Positions 50,416 to 56,840 of a stretch of DNA of 56,840 bases are shown in pieces (position 1 is the first letter of the stretch; each line of letters begins with the position of its first letter). The DNA is from an uncultured Lentisphaerota bacterium (GTDB lineage: Bacteria > Verrucomicrobiota > Kiritimatiellia > RFP12 > UBA1067). The stretch spans positions 1 to 56,840 of the forward strand of contig ONVK01000004.1 of the NCBI GenBank assembly GCA_900321255.1, in the 5' to 3' direction. The notes under the pieces were generated by a model. That model searched no databases. It saw nothing but the letters and a program-made list of their open reading frames with translations, and had not been told where the DNA came from. Position numbers and translations under genes: made by a program.

Positions 50416-50452
50416 GCTAAAATGAACACCAAGACAATAGGAGGAAACAACC

Positions 50453-50728
50453 ATGAAGATGACCAAGAACACCACCCACAATTCCATCGAGATCGACTTC
50501 GAGGGCGCCAAGCCGTCCGAGCAGGTCCGCGAGCTGATGAAGGCCTACGGCTTCTGGTGGTTCGGCAAGGGCAAGGTGTGGTGCCATACGCTCACTGTCG
50601 ACGGCGAGTTCTTCGAGAAGTTTGTCGAGGAGCGCATCAAGCCCCTCGTGGCGGCCCCGAAGATCGACGTGTCGGCGATGAGCGACGCGGAGAAGCAGGC
50701 CCTTCTCGCCCAGCTGATGGGCAAGTAA
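50453..50728 (+). CDS. Hypothetical phage protein with GFxWxxxGKVW motif
   Basis: The 91-residue product contains ELMKAYGFWWFGKGKVWCHT, resembling a small domain found in phage and mobile-element proteins. The ATG at 50453 follows an AAGACAATAGGAGG leader. A C-terminal helix (DAEKQALLAQLMG) completes it. The function is unknown. Element B lies upstream and a terminator lies downstream. Confidence 0.6.
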   Translation: MKMTKNTTHNSIEIDFEGAKPSEQVRELMKAYGFWWFGKGKVWCHTLTVDGEFFEKFVEERIKPLVAAPKIDVSAMSDAEKQALLAQLMGK

Positions 50729-50753
50729 GTCCCTGCGCAAGGGAAACGATTTG

Positions 50754-50785
50754 GCCCTCGGCGCGGCGGCGTCGGGGGCTTCTTT
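50754..50785 (+). terminator. Rho-independent terminator-like hairpin
   Basis: GCCCTCGGCG (50754-50763) pairs with CGTCGGGGGC (50770-50779) around a six-base loop, followed by TTCTTT. It lies 25 bases after the small gene stop and before the ATPase gene. It may reduce read-through into the ATPase gene. Confidence 0.65.
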
Positions 50786-50820
50786 CACAAACACGCAAAG
50801 ACAAAACAAGGAGGTAAACT

Positions 50821-52254
50821 ATGGCAGAGAAAAGCGAATGCGACAAGCTTCGCGCAAAGGTGGTCGAGCGGCGCAACGCCCTCGGCTACAAGTTCACGCG
50901 TCATCTGAACATGGCGGAGGGGCAGAGGTTCCTCGACACCAATCTCGTCCCCGCCGACGCGCTCTCGAAGAGCACGTTTGCGGCGGCGAAGAGGCTCGAG
51001 GGCATGCCGTCCGGCTCTACCTGCATGGTCTGCGGCTTGAACATGTCGGGTGGAAGCGGATGGATTGTCGAGGTCGCTACGCCGAGCGGACGCACGTTCC
51101 GCACCATCTGCGAGGCCCACTACGAGGCCGTGATGAACGGCAAGAACGAGTCCGAGCCCGAGCATGAGGAGGAGCCCGCCGTGGCCGTTGCATCTGCTAC
51201 GCCCGTGGCGACGGCCGCTCCTGCGGACCCCGTTGCGGCGGCATTGCAGACCCTCACCGCCGCACTTACCGCGCCGAAGGCTCCGCCCGCCCCGCCTGTC
51301 GACGAGGCGAAGATACTCGCAGGCGCCGTGGAGGCGGCGAAGGAGCAGGCGCGCAAGGAGGCGCAGGAGGTCCTGCGCAAGAGCGTATCCGACATCCTGC
51401 GCGACGGCGCGACGGCGGTGGCTGGCTCCGCCGAAGGCGGCGAAGGCGAGGAGATTGCGAAGCTCGCGAGTGCGACGGGCGACGGTTGCGAAGCGGCGGC
51501 GAAGGCTCACGGGTGGAGCGCGAAAGCGACTCCCGCGGCGAAGGACGCGGTGGGGAAGCTCAACAAGTTCCTCAGCGAGTTCTCGTACTTCCGTGACGGC
51601 GCGTCGATGCGCCTCATCAACTCGTTCGCGATTGCGGCGGACAAGAAGGCGTGCTTGCAGTCCTATTGCGAGGTGTCGCAGATGGAGGACCTGCCCGACC
51701 TCGTGGAGAAGATGAAGTCTCCCGAGTTCACAGCGGTGTGCGACGCCTTTGCGCCGTTCAAGCCGAAGCCGCTCAACAGGAGGTTCGCCGTGTTCTACGG
51801 CGCTCCCGGCGGCGGCAAGACCTACGCGGCGATCAAGGCGGGCGAGAGCATCAACGGCGGACATGTCGATGTCGTGCCGTGCTCGCCGTCGATGGACGCG
51901 GCGGACACGCTGTACGCCTACCGCCTCGACTATAAGACGGGCAAGCGCGGGTATGTCCCGACCGCCCTTCTCACGGCGATGGTGTCGGGGCGTGCGGTGG
52001 TGCTTGACGAGGTAAACCTGCTCCCGATGGAGGCGCGGATGTTCTTGCAGAACATTCTCGACAACAAGGACAAGGTCCACGTCATGGGCGTCGAGCTCCC
52101 GATTGCGGACGGCTTCTTCGTGCTCGGCACGATGAACCTCGAGACGGGGCTCGGGGCGCAGCCGCTCCCGCTTCCGCTCGTCGACCGTGCGGTGGTGGTG
52201 CGGAAGTTCGCAACGAGCGTCTCGCAGGCGGCGGTCGGCGCGGGACTGTGCTGA
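50821..52254 (+). CDS. MoxR-type AAA+ ATPase with N-terminal zinc-binding motif
   Basis: This 477-residue protein has an N-terminal part with C68-x2-C71 and C97-x2-H100, which looks like a zinc-binding site. An Ala/Pro-rich linker (about 118-165) follows. The AAA+ domain has Walker A GAPGGGKT at 327-334, Walker B VVLDEVN with D396-E397, a GTMN sensor and an LVDR arginine-finger-like motif. MoxR/CobS-type ATPases remodel partner proteins together with VWA proteins. The next gene is such a VWA protein. The leader AAAACAAGGAGG precedes the ATG. The substrate is unknown. Confidence 0.85.
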   Translation: MAEKSECDKLRAKVVERRNALGYKFTRHLNMAEGQRFLDTNLVPADALSKSTFAAAKRLEGMPSGSTCMVCGLNMSGGSGWIVEVATPSGRTFRTICEAHYEAVMNGKNESEPEHEEEPAVAVASATPVATAAPADPVAAALQTLTAALTAPKAPPAPPVDEAKILAGAVEAAKEQARKEAQEVLRKSVSDILRDGATAVAGSAEGGEGEEIAKLASATGDGCEAAAKAHGWSAKATPAAKDAVGKLNKFLSEFSYFRDGASMRLINSFAIAADKKACLQSYCEVSQMEDLPDLVEKMKSPEFTAVCDAFAPFKPKPLNRRFAVFYGAPGGGKTYAAIKAGESINGGHVDVVPCSPSMDAADTLYAYRLDYKTGKRGYVPTALLTAMVSGRAVVLDEVNLLPMEARMFLQNILDNKDKVHVMGVELPIADGFFVLGTMNLETGLGAQPLPLPLVDRAVVVRKFATSVSQAAVGAGLC

Positions 52255-52261
52255 CGCAACG

Positions 52262-52372
52262 GCGCAACGACCTCTTGGGGAGACTGGCGGTCAAGTCTCC
52301 CCGGATCCGGGCGGCAACCAGACGGTCGCCATCCGGATCCATTGCGCGGTTCGTCCCGAGCGGGGCGGCGCA
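52262..52372 (+). promoter_or_regulatory. Structured element C with alternative pairing
   Basis: Strand 1 GCGCAA (52262-52267) pairs with strand 2 TTGCGC (52342-52347). The interior holds a GGGGAGACT/AGTCTCCCC hairpin (52277-52302) and a GGATCCGG/CCGGATCC hairpin (52303-52340). Strand 2 can also pair with GCGCA (52368-52372) around a CGTCCC/GGGGCG hairpin. The alternative layout matches elements A and B, although the interior differs. It lies between the ATPase and VWA genes. Confidence 0.5.
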
Positions 52373-52402
52373 TCGGAAACCAAAAAGACAAGGAGGTTCA
52401 AC

Positions 52403-54115
52403 ATGAACATAACCCTGGAGGAAATGAGGGAAATCGCCAAGCGGCTTCCCATCGGATACTACCTGGGCATGAAGGCGCCGGTGTCGGTGGAGCCTGACGG
52501 CGAGGCGCACTGCGACGTCGTCAAGGGCTGCATCCACATCGGGATAGGGCTGTTGCAGGCGGCGGCGGACAACATCGACGCAAGCGACGCCGGCAAGTGG
52601 GACCGCGAGACCCTTCTGCGGTGTCTGCTGTACCACGAGGTCGGGCATCTTCTGCTGACTCCCAAGTGGGGCGGCGACATCGAGGTCGTTGACGCAATGG
52701 GCGCAAAGGACCCCGATTCGAGGACGCTGGTCAACATCTTCGAGGACGAGCGGCTGGAGTGCGTCCTGTCGCGGTGCTTCATGGGCGTCGACTTCAAGGC
52801 GTTCGTCAAGCTCGTTCACAAGAACACGGGCGTTGCGTCACAGAGAACGGGCAAGTTCTTCGAGGCGGTGCGGTTGCGCAGGACTACGCCCGAGCTCTCG
52901 ACGGCGGTCGACGACGCAGTGGCGAGGCTCGCAAGCGTTAATGCCTCAACCCACTGGCTTGACTTAGTTGGCTTCGATGAGTACACCGCCGAAATCAACA
53001 AACTCGTCCGCAAGATACTCGACGAGCCCGAAAAGAAGCCCGAGAACAAGTCGGGCGGAAGCGATTCCGGCGGCGAGTCGAAGGAGGAACAGTCGAACGA
53101 GCCCAAGTCCGACGACGGCGAGGGCGAAGATAATACCGAGAACAAGTCGGGCGGCAATTCCAAATCCGAAAGCGAGGAAAGCGAGGAAGAAGAGGAAAAG
53201 GAAGGTGAAGACAAGGAGGGAGGCGGCGGACAGGACGAGAGCGGCGGACAGGACGAGAGCGGCGAATCCGGCAAACCCGAGGAGGGCCAGCAAGAGGGGG
53301 AGTGCGGCGGCGGACGTTGCACGCAAAGCGAGGACTACGAGGGGCAGACGCAGACGCCGAGGGAGCTTGGCGTTCCCGACGACTTCCTCAAGAACCTTGC
53401 GAAGCAGGTGTTCGTCCAGCCGACGGCGGAAGTAGCCAACGCGCTGAATCGCTTTGCGTCGCGTCTCTCGAAGAAGCGCGGCTCGCAGGCGGCGGGGCGC
53501 TGGTCTGCGCTGCACGGCAAGATCGACACGAGGCGCGACGCAACGGACAAGGACAGGATATTCCGCCGCCGCAGCGACGTGGGCGAGAGGCTGAACTCGG
53601 AGGTGAACCTCACGCTGTGGGTCGACGTGAGCGGCTCGTTCGAGAGGAGCGAGGGAGTGCTGAACCAGATACTCTCCGCCACGTCGAAGGCGATGGCGAT
53701 GTCCGGCGGCAAGCTCTGCGTGAACGTCGTGAAGATGGAAATCGGCGCAAAGGTCGCGAAGCCCGACGAGTGGCAGATAAAGGCGACCGGCGGCAACTCC
53801 ATCGACATTACGTACTACGACGCGTGGAAGAAGACCCGCAGAAAGGACCGCCGCAACATCGACATCGTCGTGTTCGACGGCAACGCCAAGGGCAACGCGC
53901 ACTGCTCTGAGTATCGCGGCATCCCGACAGTCATGCCAAACGGCAACCCCGTGGAGGTCGCGATATGGAACCACCCCGACTGCCACATACTGAGCGACGT
54001 CTACAACAAGAAGTACTTTGACAGGCTCAAGAACGCGCACGTCACGTACATGCACGAGGGGTACGCCGAGTCGTTGCAGTCCGAAGTTCTGAAGATACTT
54101 GATCGCATACTGTGA
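52403..54115 (+). CDS. Metallopeptidase-VWA protein, CobT-like
   Basis: The 570-residue protein pairs with the MoxR ATPase. The N-terminal domain contains HEVGH at 78-82 and a downstream NIFEDERLE motif, together resembling the putative metallopeptidase domain of DUF2201/CobT-like proteins. A long acidic, low-complexity linker spans about 205-305. The C-terminal VWA domain has a MIDAS DVSGS starting at D408. AAGGAGG precedes the ATG at 52403. Similar ATPase-VWA pairs occur in phages, role unresolved. Direct hydrolysis by the HExxH domain is unproven. Confidence 0.85.
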   Translation: MNITLEEMREIAKRLPIGYYLGMKAPVSVEPDGEAHCDVVKGCIHIGIGLLQAAADNIDASDAGKWDRETLLRCLLYHEVGHLLLTPKWGGDIEVVDAMGAKDPDSRTLVNIFEDERLECVLSRCFMGVDFKAFVKLVHKNTGVASQRTGKFFEAVRLRRTTPELSTAVDDAVARLASVNASTHWLDLVGFDEYTAEINKLVRKILDEPEKKPENKSGGSDSGGESKEEQSNEPKSDDGEGEDNTENKSGGNSKSESEESEEEEEKEGEDKEGGGGQDESGGQDESGESGKPEEGQQEGECGGGRCTQSEDYEGQTQTPRELGVPDDFLKNLAKQVFVQPTAEVANALNRFASRLSKKRGSQAAGRWSALHGKIDTRRDATDKDRIFRRRSDVGERLNSEVNLTLWVDVSGSFERSEGVLNQILSATSKAMAMSGGKLCVNVVKMEIGAKVAKPDEWQIKATGGNSIDITYYDAWKKTRRKDRRNIDIVVFDGNAKGNAHCSEYRGIPTVMPNGNPVEVAIWNHPDCHILSDVYNKKYFDRLKNAHVTYMHEGYAESLQSEVLKILDRIL

Positions 54116-54219
54116 ACGCCGAAACGCGCACCGTCGGAAGACAGAGCGCGTTCGCGCAAGCCGGCTACTTGCGCGCTGACGATGGCAAGCCAACCAACGC
54201 AAACGAAAGGAGCAGGGAA

Positions 54220-54327
54220 ATGACTGTAGGAGAACAGAGGTACATGGCGATTGTTGAGTGCAACATTCGCCGCATCGCCGAGCGCATCTGCAACGGCAAC
54301 AAAGCGGAAAGCGAGGTGAGCAAATGA
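54220..54327 (+). CDS. Very small phage protein
   Basis: The 35-residue product (MTVGEQRYMAIVECNIRRIA, then ERICNGNK...) is helical and basic. The ATG at 54220 has AAGGAG at proper spacing. A GTG at 54112 in the same frame is possible but lacks a ribosome site. Its stop overlaps the next ATG (ATGA). The function is unknown. Confidence 0.5.
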   Translation: MTVGEQRYMAIVECNIRRIAERICNGNKAESEVSK

Positions 54328-54548
54328 GCAAGCTGACCTACTACATCGTCCAGCTTGCGCCGGACAAATACGCGGGCCGCAACGGCCCGACGAGGCGCGT
54401 CGGCGACGCCCAGTTCATCGACGGACTGCCGGAGGCGAGGCATCTGTTCAAGGTCGCCTGCAAGTTCGCAGGATCGGACACCCCGAACCGATTCCCCCGC
54501 ATCATCAAAACCACGGTCGAATCCAAGACCATAGCAACAAGGGGGTAA
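54324..54548 (+). CDS. Small hypothetical phage protein
   Basis: The 74-residue product (MSKLTYYIVQLAPDKYAGRN onward) has an alpha/beta look. It is coupled to the previous gene by ATGA, with AAAGCGAGGT upstream, a leader shared with several later genes. The function is unknown. Confidence 0.55.
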   Translation: MSKLTYYIVQLAPDKYAGRNGPTRRVGDAQFIDGLPEARHLFKVACKFAGSDTPNRFPRIIKTTVESKTIATRG

Positions 54549-54552
54549 AACA

Positions 54553-54759
54553 ATGGCAGACTACAACTACGAAATCCACGCCTCCGACGGGCAGCTCGTC
54601 ACGCAGAGCAACCTGACGAACTGGCCCAAGGCGAGCGCAGTGCGGGAGGCAAGCGACCTTCTCGCAAAGGGCGTCGGCGCCTATGCGCTGATAACCTCGT
54701 TCGACTGGCGGCGCGGAAGCCGCGTCTGCGGGAAAATCACTGCGCAGAAAGGAGCATGA
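54553..54759 (+). CDS. Small hypothetical phage protein
   Basis: The 68-residue product (MADYNYEIHASDGQLVTQSN onward) has an even mix of beta and helical segments. AAGGGGGT lies before the ATG. It ends four bases before the next likely start. The function is unknown. Confidence 0.55.
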   Translation: MADYNYEIHASDGQLVTQSNLTNWPKASAVREASDLLAKGVGAYALITSFDWRRGSRVCGKITAQKGA

Positions 54760-54761
54760 CT

Positions 54762-55163
54762 ATGGGACAGTGCTACAGCGTGTACCTCAAGATGAAGCTG
54801 AAGAATGCGGACGAGTTCGTCCGCCTCTCACGTAAGTATGCAACCGACAACAACTGGTCGGAAGACTACATGCGCCAGATGTCCGGCATTGACGGAATAA
54901 TCAAGCAGATGATTTCGTCCGGCGAACTGACGGTTCAGTGCGAAGATGGCTGGCCCATCTTCAGGAGCGACTTCGACGCATCCTATTCGTGGGAAGACGT
55001 GATGTACGAATGGTTCGTCGCCGTCGCCCCCGCCCTCGAGGACTGGAGCGAGCTCGAAGTCTACCCCGATGCGGGTGGCTGGAGGTGCGTCGTCCACGAC
55101 GGCAAGATCGACAAGACCTATGACGAAGTGGAAGACGAAGAAGAGGAGGAGGAAGTGCCATGA
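54762..55163 (+). CDS. MGQCY-type acidic phage protein
   Basis: The 133-residue protein begins MGQCYSVYLKMKLKNADEFV, similar to the MGQYY start at 49623. The C-terminus is very acidic (EVEDEEEEEEVP). The ATG at 54762 has AAAGGAG seven bases upstream. An ATG at 54756 is too close to the ribosome site. The function is unknown. Confidence 0.6.
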   Translation: MGQCYSVYLKMKLKNADEFVRLSRKYATDNNWSEDYMRQMSGIDGIIKQMISSGELTVQCEDGWPIFRSDFDASYSWEDVMYEWFVAVAPALEDWSELEVYPDAGGWRCVVHDGKIDKTYDEVEDEEEEEEVP

Positions 55164-55426
55164 GCAAGTACACCATAACTGCAATCACCGAGTGGGAGGA
55201 AGACACCTACGAGGAAATGGCGGACTCGGGGCACATCAGCGACGGCGACATCATGCGCAAGAAGCTCGGCGAGTTCGTTGACAAAATCGACAACGACAAC
55301 TGGCCTGGGCTCCCGTTCACCTGCGAGGCAGATAACGAGGACGATGCCGTCGAAGAGTACAACAATGCGTGCTGTGATGGCGACTACTACAAGGCCGTCG
55401 AGGCCGAGTTCGAAGAACAGGAATAA
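55160..55426 (+). CDS. Small acidic phage protein
   Basis: The 88-residue product (MSKYTITAITEWEEDTYEEM onward) is acidic throughout, with a CEADNEDDAVEEYNNACCDG segment. It overlaps the previous gene by four bases (ATGA). The function is unknown. Confidence 0.55.
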   Translation: MSKYTITAITEWEEDTYEEMADSGHISDGDIMRKKLGEFVDKIDNDNWPGLPFTCEADNEDDAVEEYNNACCDGDYYKAVEAEFEEQE

Positions 55427-55449
55427 ACCCAAGACGAAAGGAGCGCAAT

Positions 55450-55653
55450 ATGAAAAAGAAATACACAATCCACATCGAGCGGAGGGAAGTCTACGGCTAC
55501 GACGTAGAAGTCGAAGCCGAGAGTTCCGCCGACGCAATAAGCGACGTCGAGAAGCGCTACGCCGACGGCGAGTTCGACGGCGAGAAGTATTTGTTCTACT
55601 CGCCAGACGCCGTCGAGGACCGCGTCTACTGCACAAGGGAAGAGGAGGTGTGA
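55450..55653 (+). CDS. Small hypothetical phage protein
   Basis: The 67-residue product (MKKKYTIHIERREVYGYDVE onward) resembles small beta-alpha proteins with an ESSADAISDVEKRYADGEFD helix. GGAGCGC precedes the ATG. It ends two bases before the next start. The function is unknown. Confidence 0.55.
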   Translation: MKKKYTIHIERREVYGYDVEVEAESSADAISDVEKRYADGEFDGEKYLFYSPDAVEDRVYCTREEEV

Positions 55654-55654
55654 C

Positions 55655-55948
55655 ATGAAGATATACATAGTAAGCGAGGCTATGCACCTTATAGGAACGA
55701 CAAGCTCACTCGACTACGAAGACCTGGGCATATGGGCAACCGCATGCAAAACGCGGGAGGCTGCGGAAAGCGCTGTCGGCGACTGTGTGCGTAGGTTCAT
55801 AGACGAGTTCAACGAAGACGGATGCAGTACGCCGGAAGAGGTGGAGGCGGATTACGAAGCTATCATGGCAAGCCGTGACGGCGACACATGGATGCACGAG
55901 TATTGCGACCGCTCTGCCATTTGGAAAATAATCGAAAGCGAGGTGTGA
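55655..55948 (+). CDS. Hypothetical phage protein
   Basis: The 97-residue product (MKIYIVSEAMHLIGTTSSLD onward) begins with a beta strand and is followed by acidic helices. GAGGAGG precedes the ATG. A 28-base palindrome follows 42 bases after its stop. The function is unknown. Confidence 0.55.
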   Translation: MKIYIVSEAMHLIGTTSSLDYEDLGIWATACKTREAAESAVGDCVRRFIDEFNEDGCSTPEEVEADYEAIMASRDGDTWMHEYCDRSAIWKIIESEV

Positions 55949-55989
55949 CACTCAAACTAAGGCACGCAACAATCTACGCAACAGAACTT

Positions 55990-56017
55990 CTTAATTAGAT
56001 AGATCTATCTAATTAAG
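55990..56017. repeat. Perfect 28-base palindrome
   Basis: The left arm CTTAATTAGATAGA (55990-56003) is followed without a spacer by its exact reverse complement (56004-56017). It is AT-rich in a GC-rich phage region. No gene covers it, and no T-tract follows. A dimeric DNA-binding protein site is likely. Confidence 0.85.
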
Positions 56018-56037
56018 CCCCAAGTCAAACAACAACC

Positions 56038-56056
56038 GCGCAACGGATGGTTGCGC
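56038..56056. repeat. Seven-base hairpin before the next gene
   Basis: GCGCAAC (56038-56044) pairs with GTTGCGC (56050-56056) around loop GGATG, ending 21 bases before the start at 56078. The stem shares GCGCAA/TTGCGC with element C. Confidence 0.55.
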
Positions 56057-56077
56057 AAAAGAAAGCGAGGTATGACA

Positions 56078-56476
56078 ATGCAAAAGATAAACAAGCAGCA
56101 CTTCCTCCAGTCGCTGAACGGAAGGCAGTGCAAGGGACGTGTCCTGCGGCTGATGAAGGCGTTCCCCTCGTTCGAGGAGTTCGTCGAAGCCGACAGGGGC
56201 AAGCTGATGGCAGTGGAGAAGAAGACGAGGCCGTTCGGCAAGAGGGGTCTCGGCGACAGGTTCTTCGCCGACCTCGAAAGCGTGAAGGCGACCGCCTGCG
56301 AGATCGGGTTCCTCCAGGCGAAGGCGGCCGACGACGCAACGCCGAAGCCTGTGCAGCAGTTCTTCACCGTCGGGCAGCTCAAGGCGGTCACGACGCTGAT
56401 GGAGCTGTGCGAGATAGACAGGATCGACATCGGCAAGATTGTCGAGTTCCTGGACTCGATGGGAGCGAAGGTTTAA
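56078..56476 (+). CDS. Hypothetical phage protein
   Basis: The 132-residue protein (MQKINKQHFLQSLNGRQCKG onward) is basic and helical, with FVEADRGKLMAVEKKTRPFG and a C-terminal helix VEFLDSMGAKV. It might bind nucleic acid, but no family was recognised. The ATG at 56078 fits GCGAGG at proper spacing; 56072 is too close. Confidence 0.55.
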   Translation: MQKINKQHFLQSLNGRQCKGRVLRLMKAFPSFEEFVEADRGKLMAVEKKTRPFGKRGLGDRFFADLESVKATACEIGFLQAKAADDATPKPVQQFFTVGQLKAVTTLMELCEIDRIDIGKIVEFLDSMGAKV

Positions 56477-56499
56477 CACAACGAAAGCGAGGTAAACAA

Positions 56500-56840
56500 A
56501 TGAAGATAAAATTCTACTGCCGCAGGTGCGGCGAACAGCTCCCCAGCGACTACGGCTACTGCCCCGTCTGCCGGGAGAACAAGCGGGACTACGATGTCGA
56601 GGAGCGCTACTTCCCCGACGACCCAAAGAACAAGGTGTATGCCGTCGACGTCTACGTGACCGTGTGCAAATGCATAAAGGTCGAGGCGGCGGACAAGTGC
56701 GAGGCGGACCGCAAGGCGGCCGATTACATAACGGAGCTGTTGCGCCACCGCACCGATGCCGAGTATATCCATGCACTCGCCAATGATGGGTTCAGCGACG
56801 GAGAGGAGCTTGAGACCCGCGTCTCCGGCGAGGCCGACGA
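56500..56840 (+). CDS. Zinc-ribbon phage protein, cut by the window edge
   Basis: At least 113 residues are open to the right edge. The N-terminus holds a zinc ribbon (CRRCG...CPVC; C7, C10, C22, C25). A central YAVDVYVTVCKCIKVEAADK segment and an acidic end follow. GCGAGGT precedes the ATG. The function is unknown. Confidence 0.6.
   Translation, partial: MKIKFYCRRCGEQLPSDYGYCPVCRENKRDYDVEERYFPDDPKNKVYAVDVYVTVCKCIKVEAADKCEADRKAADYITELLRHRTDAEYIHALANDGFSDGEELETRVSGEAD

Larger units (their letters stand above)
10475..56840. mobile_element. Prophage with podovirus-like virion genes, right end outside the window
   Basis: Support comes from a tRNA-fragment junction, an adjacent tyrosine integrase, and the order small terminase, large terminase, portal, scaffold, major capsid, adaptors, tail fibres and ejection proteins on the minus strand. 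A divergent block of small plus-strand genes follows. No long tape measure, sheath or tail tube protein is visible, and a giant ejection-type protein is present, which points to a short-tailed phage. All virion genes are open except one frameshifted small gene, so it may be functional. Confidence 0.88.

Overview
The window is a high-GC bacterial chromosome segment of about 10.4 kb joined to the left part of a large prophage that runs off the right edge. The host looks like a PVC-superphylum bacterium, possibly a gut-type Kiritimatiellota or Lentisphaerota. That is an inference from the Tat-exported Gfo/Idh/MocA oxidoreductase, the TRL-like lipoprotein and the base composition; nothing here proves the phylum.

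Host part (1-10470). Minus-strand genes from left to right are elongation factor P (cut by the window edge), a PcrA/UvrD helicase, a type III pantothenate kinase, a small lipoprotein, a Tat-exported oxidoreductase, nadC and a one-TM protein. Next comes the ribosomal cluster rpmJ-rpsM-rpsK-rpsD-rpoA-rplQ with rpsU attached at its end. A divergent promoter region separates rpmJ from a TRL-like lipoprotein gene on the plus strand.

Prophage part (about 10475 to the right edge). The left junction is a 23-base fragment matching the 3' end of a tRNA, probably tRNA-Pro, followed by a consensus promoter, a tiny leader ORF and a tyrosine integrase. A block of about 34 kb on the minus strand (45693 down to 11932) carries virion genes in podovirus-like order: small and large terminase, portal, scaffold, major capsid protein, adaptors, tail fibres with lectin-like modules, holin and lysis candidates, tail proteins, and a 2410-residue ejection-type polyprotein. 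The portal gene is interrupted by a 339-residue intein with the features of a class 3 intein.

A 1.56-kb AT-rich gene-free region (45694-47257) with repeated GGGGACAA motifs and hairpins divides the virion block from a plus-strand block of about 20 small genes. That block contains a MoxR-type AAA+ ATPase paired with a metallopeptidase-VWA protein. Between its genes lie three related structured elements whose middle strand can pair with either flank. No repressor, excisionase, replication protein or right attachment site was recognised, so those functions are probably beyond 56840 or unrecognised.
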